In this document: piece after piece, positions 1 to 5,983 of the stretch
Layout: every line of letters begins with the position of its first letter
Position numbering within the stretch: the stretch's first letter is position 1
Origin: PNKC01 sp039917655
Lineage (GTDB): Bacteria > Chloroflexota > Dehalococcoidia > Tepidiformales > Tepidiformaceae
Direction: 5' to 3'
Assembly (NCBI GenBank): GCA_039917655.1
Contig: JBDSJC010000208.1
Location: 1 to 7,135, forward strand
Length of the DNA: 7,135 nt
Position numbers and translations under genes: made by a program
Notes under the pieces: model-generated
Told to the model about the DNA's origin: nothing
The model's database searches: none
Seen by the model: the letters and a program-made list of their open reading frames with translations, nothing else

Positions 1-1473
1 GGCGACAACGACTCCGGGACTACGGCGACCGCCGAGATCTACAACCCGGTCACGAACACGTGGACGCTCACGCCAAACGTCCACCGGGCACGGTTCTTCA
101 GCATCGGAGACGGTGCGTTCACTCTCGCCGACGGGACTGTCCTCATCGCAACCTCCGACAACCTCGGAGACGGCGTTGCAACCAGCGAGGTCTACGACCC
201 GATCTCGAATAGTTGGTCCACCCCGGTCGCCATGAACTCATTCCATTGCAGCGCCGCTACCACGAGGCTCCGGGACGGAAGACCTCTGGTCATCAGTGGC
301 AACACCTGCACCAGCCCGACGGGGAATCTCACCGCTGAGTACTACGGCGCGACACCACTAGACACGACGCCCCCAACCATCACCGCCGCGGCCAAGAAGG
401 CGGACAACACGGCATACGTCACGGGCACCTGGACGAACCAGACGGTCACAGTGCACTTCACGTGCGAGGACTCGCAGTCCGGAATGGCAACCTGTCCGGC
501 AGACGCCGTTTACAGCGCCGACGGTACTTACACCGCCAGCGGCACAGCCGCAGACAACGCCGGAAACTCCGCCTCGGCAAGCTTCGGGCCAGTCAAGATC
601 GACAACACCGGTGCGACCATCACACTGCACCTCGTCTCCCACACCGGCGGTGGTTTGGCCGGTGGAACTGCGAGCGCGTACTACTCCGGAAGCTGGCACG
701 CCATTGCCGGCGCCACGGATACGAACGGTATCCTGGCCGCACCCGGGGTTCCGAAGGGCAGTGGCCTCTCAATCGCCGTGGTCTACAACGGTACCCGGCA
801 GCAGTTCAACATGAGCCAGCTCACGGCAGGCAACTTCACCTTCCAGACTGTGGGCGTAACCGCTCAGCTCCAGGACCACACCACCGCCGCGCTCGACACT
901 GGTTCGGCCTCTTACTACGCGGGGAGTTGGCGAATCATCGGAAATACGACCAGTGGGCAAGCTCCGTTGGTCGAGATGCTGCCTGGGAGCTACAGCTTCG
1001 CGATGGTCTACAACGGCACCCGCCAGCAACTGGACGGACAGAACATCGCGGCCAATCCGACCGTGACCTTCCAGACGAAGCTGGTGACAGTGGCACTGCA
1101 GGACCACCTCGGAATGCCACTCGACACTGGCTCGGCCTCTTACTACGCGGGGAGCTGGCGAACGATTGGCACGACGACCGGTGGGCAAATTCAAGTCGAG
1201 ATGTTGCCGGGGAGCTATAGCTTCGCAATGGTCTACCTGGGGACCAGGCAGCAGCTGGACGGCCAGAACATTGGCGTGAATTCCACCGTCACATTCAAGA
1301 CGGGACAGGTCCACTCCTCAAGCGGCACCGCGACCAGCTACTATGCCGGCTCCTGGAGGCCGTTCACCCAGGATATGGAGCTGCTCGCGGGTACGTTGAC
1401 GTTCGGGTTCAGCGGTGGCCACTCCAACGTCAGTCAGGTCATCACTGGTGGAGTGTTGAACACGATTTACTAG
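1..1473 (+). CDS. Kelch / Ig-like / YYAGSW-repeat surface protein (5' partial)
   Basis: The frame is open from the first base, so the N-terminus lies outside the window; 490 residues are visible. Kelch-type blade motifs AEIYNPVTNTW (residues 11-21) and SEVYDPISNSW (62-72), plus a weaker TAEYY near 111, indicate the end of a beta-propeller. From DTTPP (about 121) to KIDNTG (204) there is an Ig-like domain of the kind common in exported proteins, with a Cys pair in FTCEDSQSGMATC. Residues 206-490 are four tandem beta-rich repeats carrying YYAGSW, LPGSYSF and GTRQQ motifs; the last lacks its C-terminal part. There is no membrane anchor or sorting signal at the C-terminus. By analogy with similar multidomain proteins it is probably extracellular and involved in binding or adhesion; the substrate cannot be inferred. 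The domain calls are from motif recognition only. The stop is TAG at 1471-1473. Confidence 0.8.
   Translation, partial: GDNDSGTTATAEIYNPVTNTWTLTPNVHRARFFSIGDGAFTLADGTVLIATSDNLGDGVATSEVYDPISNSWSTPVAMNSFHCSAATTRLRDGRPLVISGNTCTSPTGNLTAEYYGATPLDTTPPTITAAAKKADNTAYVTGTWTNQTVTVHFTCEDSQSGMATCPADAVYSADGTYTASGTAADNAGNSASASFGPVKIDNTGATITLHLVSHTGGGLAGGTASAYYSGSWHAIAGATDTNGILAAPGVPKGSGLSIAVVYNGTRQQFNMSQLTAGNFTFQTVGVTAQLQDHTTAALDTGSASYYAGSWRIIGNTTSGQAPLVEMLPGSYSFAMVYNGTRQQLDGQNIAANPTVTFQTKLVTVALQDHLGMPLDTGSASYYAGSWRTIGTTTGGQIQVEMLPGSYSFAMVYLGTRQQLDGQNIGVNSTVTFKTGQVHSSSGTATSYYAGSWRPFTQDMELLAGTLTFGFSGGHSNVSQVITGGVLNTIY
616..1470 (+). repeat. Four tandem ~76-residue beta-sandwich repeats (YYAGSW type)
   Basis: Units run 616-849, 850-1077, 1078-1302 and 1303-1470, the last shortened. 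Units 2 and 3 are the closest: the 42-base stretches at 892-933 and 1120-1161 differ at only two bases, both synonymous T/C changes. Unit 1 is the most diverged (AYYSGSWHAIAG). The shared pattern is TGSASYYAGSW, then a polar loop, LPGSYSFAMVY, GTRQQ and a closing VTFQT. The near-identity of the middle units points to recent duplication or gene conversion. Confidence 0.85.
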
Positions 1474-1522
1474 CGGTTGGCTAGGCGCCTCGTGGCAACA
1501 GCTTCTCGATGTCGCACAGGCG

Positions 1523-2380
1523 ATGGACGCAGGCCGCTGCCGCAACCTCTGGGTCTACGATCACTTCGTACCGCCGCTCGCGGGCGCGGATGAGGCCCTC
1601 GATTGCTTCGAGGGCTGGTCTTTGTTGGGCGGCCTTGCTGCTTCCACCGACCGAATCCGGCTGGGGAACCTCGTCACCGGTAACACCTACCGAAACCCGG
1701 CTCTGCTTGCTAAGGTGGCAGCAACGGTAGACCAGATGAGTGGGGGACGGCTTGAGTTCACCATCGGCGCCGGCTGGCACCAGCGGGAGCACGAGGCGTA
1801 CGGCTGGGACTTCCCCTCGATGAAGGAGCGCTCCGACCGGCTCGAAGAGGCGTGCGCCATCATCAAGTCTCTTTTCACGAGCGATGGACCGGTGTCCTAC
1901 ACCGGACGCTACTACCGCTTGGTGAACGCTCCATTCGCGCCGAAATGCGCCCAGACGCCGCATGCCCCGATCATGGTCGGCGGCGGCGGTGAGAAGCGCA
2001 CGCTGCGCACGCTCGCCCGCTACGGCGACGTGATGAACGTCTCAGGCTCTCCCGAGCAGGTCGCCCACAAGATAGAAGTGCTCGCGAAACACTGCGCCGA
2101 CCAGGGCCGGAACACGGCCGAGATCACGAAGACGATCATGATCCCGGTGGCACTCGTCGATGACCCCGAGCGTGCTCGCCGCTTCCAAGAAGCCTACGGG
2201 GCGAACATGAGCGGCGAGGAGCGCGAGCAGAACCTCGCTGTCGGCTCGGCTGAGCAGATCCGAGGGGTGTTCGAACGCTACCGTGCGGTGGGTGTGCAAG
2301 GGGTCATCATGTCTGGCATCCCGATGAACCCGCGCCTCTACCGGCGGCTCAGCGATGAGGTCCTCGCGGCGTTCGACTGA
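1523..2380 (+). CDS. Luciferase-like (LLM) F420-dependent oxidoreductase, N-terminally truncated
   Basis: Members of this family are TIM-barrel flavin or F420 oxidoreductases of the bacterial luciferase superfamily. From the ATG at 1523 the 285-residue product shows LWVYDHFVPP (9-18), RIRLGNLVTGNTYRNPALL (44-62), SGGRLEFTIGAGWHQREH (73-90), FTGRYY-like YTGRYYRL (126-133) and PIMVGGGGEKRTL (149-161), all typical LLM blocks. The pattern resembles the Rv1855c-type actinobacterial subgroup, from memory. The usual first strand and helix are missing. In-frame sequence upstream of the ATG (GASWQQLLDVAQA, about 1484-1522) still looks homologous, yet it has no ATG, GTG or TTG and meets a stop at 1457-1459. 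No convincing ribosome binding site precedes 1523. The substrate is unknown. It may be a 5'-truncated pseudogene rather than a working enzyme. Confidence 0.8.
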   Translation: MDAGRCRNLWVYDHFVPPLAGADEALDCFEGWSLLGGLAASTDRIRLGNLVTGNTYRNPALLAKVAATVDQMSGGRLEFTIGAGWHQREHEAYGWDFPSMKERSDRLEEACAIIKSLFTSDGPVSYTGRYYRLVNAPFAPKCAQTPHAPIMVGGGGEKRTLRTLARYGDVMNVSGSPEQVAHKIEVLAKHCADQGRNTAEITKTIMIPVALVDDPERARRFQEAYGANMSGEEREQNLAVGSAEQIRGVFERYRAVGVQGVIMSGIPMNPRLYRRLSDEVLAAFD

Positions 2381-2391
2381 ACGCCGCGAGG
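2362..2391. terminator. Perfect 12-bp hairpin over the LLM stop codon
   Basis: The arms CCTCGCGGCGTT (2362-2373) and AACGCCGCGAGG (2380-2391) are exact reverse complements around a 6-base loop that contains the start of the TGA stop (2378-2380). No T-run follows on either strand. Its place between a plus-strand gene ending at 2380 and a minus-strand remnant ending at 2421 fits a shared, bidirectional terminator of the T-poor type seen in high-GC bacteria. Confidence 0.6.
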
Positions 2392-2420
2392 CCTGGCCGA
2401 CCTGAACCATTGCGGGGTTT

Positions 2421-2702
2421 CTACGCCAACCTTGCTGCCAGGGATGCCATCAGCATCTCCGCGTAGCGGGCGTTTCCGTGAACGCTGAGGTGCACATCAT
2501 CCTCATGCCAAAAGGCACCGCCGCTGTCTGGAACGAGCCATTCAGTTGCGTCGCACCAAAGAAATCGATGGTCGTCAGCCGTTGGTCGGACCAGACCGTG
2601 CATCGCCCTCACGCGCTGCTCAAGGTTGGGCACGCGCAACCGGACGTTCGCGCCGAAAACCGCCTCCGCGAGTACAACGACCTCTGCTTGGAACGCGGAC
2701 GA
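2421..2702 (-). pseudogene. C-terminal remnant of an SGNH/GDSL-family hydrolase
   Basis: On the minus strand the frame ends at TAG (2421-2423) and reads VRLRVPNLEQRVRAMHG, later CDATEWLVPD, then WHEDDVHLSVHGNARYAEML. The D-x-x-H of EDDVH, followed by a GNxRYAExL helix, matches block V of SGNH hydrolases, which supplies the catalytic Asp-His pair of esterases, lipases and acetylxylan-type deacetylases. The catalytic Ser (GDSL block) and the Asn/Gly oxyanion blocks are absent. The only non-ATG start near the intact part is a TTG at 2637-2639. Protein-like sequence (AEVVVLAEAVFGANV) continues to about 2700, and the frame meets a stop at 2784-2786. I read this as the 3' end of a truncated or frameshifted gene, not a 72-residue protein. 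It converges on the LLM gene. Confidence 0.55.
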
Positions 2703-3166
2703 CGGCGAGCGTTGCAGAGGTCGGGAGTGTCTACGCTGAGATCCTTCGACGGCTGGCGCGCCTCGAAGGTATCCAAGTGTCCGTCACCGGTTCGGCAGTT
2801 GGGCGCAACGACGGTACGTCGCTCTCGAAGGCGGCCTGGAAAAACGTGCTGGCCAAGGCCGCGGAAGCTGGCCAGCGATCAACAAGGCGGGGCGCCGATG
2901 GGCTCGACGCCTTGCGGAAACCACCGGGACTACACACGGATAGGCGTTAACGACAAGATGACGAGTTCGGGCTGTACCTCCTGCACCCGCGTGACGGCGT
3001 ACTCGATAGCCCGTGCCCCGACCGGGAAGAGCGCAATCGACGAAACCGCCCAATCTTTTGCAACGGAGTCCTTCAGCAAGCCGCGGCGCGCGCGATTTCG
3101 ATCGGTGATGGTGCATTTGGCCCGCAGCCGGTACCTTCCCCGAAGATCACCGAGGGGAAACAACCG
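2703..3166. other. Decayed or unassigned stretch between the SGNH remnant and TMEM175
   Basis: No complete gene can be supported here. On the minus strand a fragment ending at TAG (2930-2932) reads DWAVSSIALFPVGARAIEYA and then QPELVILSLT, which is protein-like. A neighbouring minus frame continues from there with AYPCVVPVVSARRR, as if one base had been lost near 2945. This could be the middle of the same SGNH gene whose end lies at 2421, since 'PELVILSL' resembles the strand before its GxND block, but that is a guess. On the plus strand, 2716-2860 also reads plausibly (YAEILRRLARLEGIQVSVTG) up to a TAA at 2948-2950. High GC makes opposite-strand frames look coding, so I do not call either. 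Confidence 0.3.
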
Positions 3167-3169
3167 CTG
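3152..3169 (+). promoter_or_regulatory. Ribosome binding site favouring a CTG start for the TMEM175 gene
   Basis: GAGGGG at 3152-3157 lies nine bases before a CTG at 3167. That CTG takes the place of the usual ATG directly before SKVRLEAFSDG, the conserved N-terminus of the family. The spacing is ideal for a Shine-Dalgarno site. This suggests a rare CTG start, or a point change or sequencing error at an original ATG or GTG. Confidence 0.45.
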
Positions 3170-3751
3170 AGCAAGGTTCGGCTGGAAGCATTCAGCGACG
3201 GAGTTCTCGCCATCATCATCACGATCATGGTGCTTGAACTTCGCCCGCCTCATGAGGATAGCCTCCATGTGCTACGTGCTTTGTGGCCGGTTGGGCTCAG
3301 CTATGTTCTAAGCTTCATCTACCTCGGCGTCTATTGGAACAACCACCATCACCTGTTCCAAGCAGTGCGACACATCGACGGCGGCATCCTCTGGGCGAAT
3401 CTCCATCTCCTGTTGTGGCTCTCGCTGGTGCCCTTCGGGACCGCCTGGATGGGCGAGACTGATTTCGCGGCGACGCCCGTCGCGGCCTACGGGACGGTGC
3501 TGCTGCTCTGTGCGGTGGCCTACACGGTCTTAGTGAGGGCACTCATCCGCGAACCGGCGAACGCTGGCGTGCAAGAGGCTATAGGACGAGATATGAAGGG
3601 ATCGGCCTCGCTCGGGATCTACGTCGTCGCCCTCATGGTGGCGTTCGTACTTCCCTGGGCTGCCTGCGCCCTCTACTTGGTGGTGGCGATTCTTTGGATT
3701 ATCCCGGACCGGCGCATTTCACGGACGCTCGCCCGTTCCCACTCGGCCTGA
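3167..3751 (+). CDS. TMEM175 / DUF1211-family potassium channel protein
   Basis: Counted from the CTG at 3167 the product has 194 residues, close to the ~200 usual for single-repeat bacterial members. The first helix carries the family signature R-x-x-x-F-S-D (R5, F9, S10, D11) in RLEAFSDGVLAIIITIMVLE. Next come YVLSFIYLGVYWNNHHHLF (about 46-64), with its conserved W-N-x-H-H, and four further hydrophobic stretches ending in LYLVVAILWIIPDRRIS, giving about six membrane helices. Bacterial TMEM175 proteins form tetrameric K+-permeable channels in the cytoplasmic membrane, with the pore lined by the first helix. The frame is open back to 2951 but contains no ATG, GTG or TTG before ATG 3227. Starting at 3227 would remove the signature helix, so 3167 is preferred. 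No partner genes adjoin it. Confidence 0.8.
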   Translation: MSKVRLEAFSDGVLAIIITIMVLELRPPHEDSLHVLRALWPVGLSYVLSFIYLGVYWNNHHHLFQAVRHIDGGILWANLHLLLWLSLVPFGTAWMGETDFAATPVAAYGTVLLLCAVAYTVLVRALIREPANAGVQEAIGRDMKGSASLGIYVVALMVAFVLPWAACALYLVVAILWIIPDRRISRTLARSHSA

Positions 3752-3815
3752 TAGCAGAAGGGCCTGGCATGGCTCGGCGACCCCGAACGCGTTACTGGCG
3801 TGGCTTCAGGCCGAA

Positions 3816-4079
3816 GGTTGGATGTCATCAGCGTGGAACCATTCGCCCTCAGGGAGCCGGCTGCGATTCTGGCGCGTTCGAGTTCGTACCCGTCGCAGGC
3901 ACCCTCTGGTTCTTCGCGGAAGGCTTCACAGGGAACGGTTGGGAGACCTACCTCTACTTGCTAAACGCAACCACCTCGCCGGCAAGCGTCTCGGTCACCC
4001 ACTTCCAGGCGGCCGGAAGCCCGGTAGTGAAGAACAATTGTCATCCCGGCTCAGAGTCGCCGCACCGTGTTTGCAAATA
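3816..4079 (+). pseudogene. Tail of a GCDxGAFE beta-helix protein fused to the first WYFAEG repeat, frameshifted
   Basis: The frame reads CHQRGTIRPQGAGCDSGAFE and then VPVAGTLWFFAEGFTGNGW. The 'DQRGxxRPQGxxCDIGAFE' pattern is the C-terminal signature of exported parallel beta-helix proteins with the 'choice-of-anchor Q' type ending. Nothing upstream of about 3816 resembles the rest of such a protein, so the N-terminal part has been lost; the TMEM175 stop is only about 65 bases away. The frame runs through repeat A, then at about 4031-4036 shifts and stops at TAA 4077-4079. Reading one base later from there restores TIVIPAQSRRTVF and continues into the next entry. The most economical change is one extra A in AAGAACA. 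Together with 4067-5170 this was one gene. Confidence 0.65.
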
Positions 4080-5167
4080 ACCTCGCCGAGGGACCGGGAA
4101 CGGGGTTGGCATTCGGCGTCACGATCACCTCTGACCAACCAATCACGGCGCAGCAGTCGCTCATCGACACCGCCGGTCTCCTTGCCCACGGCAGCGTCGG
4201 CAACCAGGTGCTCTCCACCACGTGGTACTTCGCAGAAGGCTTCACGGGCAACGGCTGGCTTACGTTTATCTCGACGACCAACCCCGGGAACGCCTCCGCC
4301 AACGTCAACCTTACCTATCACCTCACCGACGGTAGCTCGGTGACCAAGAACGCAGTCGTTCCGGCTAAGTCACGGTTCACCTTCGCAGGTCATGACCTCT
4401 CTACCGGCGTTGGCCCCGGGAATTCCTTCGCCGTGAGCATTAGTTCGGACCAGCCGATCGTCTCGCAGGAAGTGCTCATCGACACGGTAGGACTCCTCGC
4501 CCACGGGACCCATCGGGTCACCGCTCCAGTGACGACCTGGTACTTCGCGGAGGGCTACACAGGAGACTTCTGGCTCACGTTCATCTCAATCGGCAACCTC
4601 ACTGCCGGCGTCGCCCACGTGACGGCGACCTACAACGTCCTCGGACAGGCGCCAGTCATTCGGAACATTACTCTGGCGTCTGGTTCGAGGGGCACATTCG
4701 TTGGACACGATCCGACGAGCGGTGTCCGACCGGGGCAGTCCTTCGGTGTGACAATCGCCTCCGACGTACTGGTCGTCGCGCAAGAAGTGCTGATCGACCC
4801 TAAGCCAGGCGTCGCGCTGGCTCATGCTGTCATGGGTTCGGCGTCCCTCAACACGCAATTCACGTTCGGTGGCGGAACAAGCGAGGCGAACTGGATCACG
4901 TTCATCTCAGCGACGAACCCGAGCGCCTCAGCGGCGACCGTGACAGCGACCTACTATTTCGAGGGTGCCTTTATCCCGGCAGTGAGGACCGTGAATCTCG
5001 CAGCGAACAGCCGTACCACGTTCGCGAGCTTCGACGTTGCGACCGGTGTGCCGGCCGGACGCCGGTTCGGCGTCAAGATCACAGCCTCTGCACCAATCAT
5101 CTCTCAAGAGGTCACGATCGACGTCTCGCGTTACCTGGCATATGGCGCGTCAGGAACGACCGGGCCC
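3901..5167 (+). repeat. Four tandem ~106-residue WYFAEG repeats
   Basis: Counting from the Thr before the WYF-type motif, units start at 3901 (TLWFFAEG), 4220 (TWYFAEG), 4535 (TWYFAEG) and 4853 (TQFTFGGG). The spacings are 319, 315 and 318 bases. Only the first is not a multiple of three, which independently places a +1 insertion within unit A. Unit D is the most diverged. Its final segment (TIDVSRYLAYG) is the same closing motif as LIDTAGLLAHG in unit A. Confidence 0.85.
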
Positions 5168-5170
5168 TAA
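4067..5170 (+). CDS. WYFAEG-repeat exported protein (3' portion of a frameshifted gene)
   Basis: From a GTG at 4067 there are 367 residues consisting almost wholly of repeats. The units start with TTWYFAEGFTGNGWLTFIS, TWYFAEGYTGDFWLTFIS and a diverged TQFTFGGGTSEANWITFIS. Each continues through a PAxSRxTF-type strand, a GxxFGVxIxSDxPIxxQE strand and an IDxxxxLAHG closing segment. Repeats of this type are common in exported cell-surface proteins of Actinobacteria and Chloroflexota; their precise function is not established to my knowledge. The GTG falls inside repeat A and has no convincing ribosome binding site, so it is probably not a true start: the ancestral frame came from about 3816 or further upstream. 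There is no signal peptide or anchor. The gene is either a pseudogene or intact with a one-base sequence error. It stops at TAA 5168-5170. Confidence 0.7.
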   Translation: MFANNLAEGPGTGLAFGVTITSDQPITAQQSLIDTAGLLAHGSVGNQVLSTTWYFAEGFTGNGWLTFISTTNPGNASANVNLTYHLTDGSSVTKNAVVPAKSRFTFAGHDLSTGVGPGNSFAVSISSDQPIVSQEVLIDTVGLLAHGTHRVTAPVTTWYFAEGYTGDFWLTFISIGNLTAGVAHVTATYNVLGQAPVIRNITLASGSRGTFVGHDPTSGVRPGQSFGVTIASDVLVVAQEVLIDPKPGVALAHAVMGSASLNTQFTFGGGTSEANWITFISATNPSASAATVTATYYFEGAFIPAVRTVNLAANSRTTFASFDVATGVPAGRRFGVKITASAPIISQEVTIDVSRYLAYGASGTTGP

Positions 5171-5240
5171 CGGTACTGGTATCGCGCATCGTCTTGGATA
5201 ACGTGAACGCTCTTGGTGACGGATCCTTCTGGCGGGTGTG

Positions 5241-5246
5241 TATAAT
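5241..5246 (+). promoter_or_regulatory. Candidate -10 box (TATAAT) upstream of the effector-like gene
   Basis: A perfect TATAAT, preceded by TGTG, lies about 95 bases before the TTG start at 5342 in otherwise GC-rich sequence. No good -35 lies at 16-18 bases; the nearest TTG-like hexamer, TTGGTG at 5213-5218, is 22 bases away. The extended -10 TG is one base out of place. It is suggestive only. Confidence 0.3.
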
Positions 5247-5341
5247 CCCCACATTGCGACGGCACCGCTATCCGAAGCTAATGGAGATAGGCCAGGCCAA
5301 CGTCACGCTTTGCGAAGACCCTTGCTCCCCAGGCCGACCCG

Positions 5342-5983
5342 TTGCGCAAGCCGCAGAGCGCGGTGGCGAGGGACCTACCTCCACAACACCCGCTCCTTTA
5401 TCTCCAGCGAACCATCGGTAATGCCGCTGTCTCACGCCTAGTTGGCCCTAGACGGGCTGACACCCCCCGTCCGGAAACCAGTCGCCTCCTCCAGCGCCAG
5501 AGTAGTCCAAAATTATTGAAGTCCCTCAAGTTTCGTAAGGCGTTGCAACAGTTTCACGACATAAATGATGCCACCTGTAACACGAGAGCAGCCCAAGTAT
5601 TTAAGTTTCTAGCTGGCAGCCTTGAGTTTCGCGATAAAGAGAACACCGTAGGCTCCATCTATTTGGGATGGTTGCAAAATGACGGACCTGCCGATCATAT
5701 AGCAGTGACAGTAGCATGGGACAATGGAACATATGTGGTAGATACTACCATTCAGCAATTCCCCGGATATAAGGGAAACGCAATATTCATCGGAACTGTT
5801 GCCGAGTGGCAGGCAGCTGTTGAGAATGCACTTGTTAGCGCGAAGAAGGGCGCGAGCGGATTCCAGCCGAAAGAAAAGGCTAACGGAGTTTTCGACGAAG
5901 ACGAAATGGTGTCGCTCCAGCTCCGCGTCCGAGATGACAGGCCCCTCGAGGACAGCGGCGAATGGAATAGCGAAGGGCGTTGA
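5342..5983 (+). CDS. Putative eCIS-type effector with a Cys-His-Asp (papain-fold-like) toxin domain
   Basis: The 213-residue product (TTG start) opens with HPLLYLQRTIGNAAVSRL (16-33) and closes its leader with SRLLQRQ (47-53). The L-x-x-LQR-x-x-GN-x-AV pattern is the short N-terminal region shared by many DUF4157-type proteins and cargo linked to extracellular contractile injection systems. Residues 57-165 form a separate domain: Cys79 begins a helix (DATCNTRAAQVFKFLAG), His119 precedes a strand (ADHIAVTVAW), and Asp134 lies in YVVDTTIQQFPG. This order and spacing match papain-like or transglutaminase-like peptidases and deamidases, so a host-targeting enzyme is inferred. The tail is acidic and polar. 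Coding-like sequence (FAKTLAPQADP) extends upstream to 5291, just after an in-frame TAG at 5288-5290, so the start may be misplaced. Bases 5521-5760 are about 45% GC by hand count. No immunity gene or eCIS structural gene is visible. Confidence 0.6.
   Translation: MRKPQSAVARDLPPQHPLLYLQRTIGNAAVSRLVGPRRADTPRPETSRLLQRQSSPKLLKSLKFRKALQQFHDINDATCNTRAAQVFKFLAGSLEFRDKENTVGSIYLGWLQNDGPADHIAVTVAWDNGTYVVDTTIQQFPGYKGNAIFIGTVAEWQAAVENALVSAKKGASGFQPKEKANGVFDEDEMVSLQLRVRDDRPLEDSGEWNSEGR

Noticed and set aside
769..1314. Long open frame on the minus strand (181 codons) opposite the YYAGSW repeats
   Set aside because: It mirrors the repeated plus-strand gene, its translation is repetitive in step with it, and it resembles no protein family.
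616..1470. Tandem repeats as a CRISPR-like or regulatory array
   Set aside because: The units are ~225-234 bases, in frame and protein-coding; there is no short repeat/spacer pattern anywhere in the window.
2478..3170. Plus-strand open frame of 230 codons over the SGNH remnant and the TMEM175 upstream region
   Set aside because: Its product is Arg- and Ser-rich with no domain pattern, and it runs opposite clear SGNH sequence. It is a GC-driven frame.
5194..5421. Plus-strand frame beginning just after the WYFAEG gene
   Set aside because: It overlaps the TATAAT-like box and the effector leader in another frame; the product has low complexity and no family resemblance.
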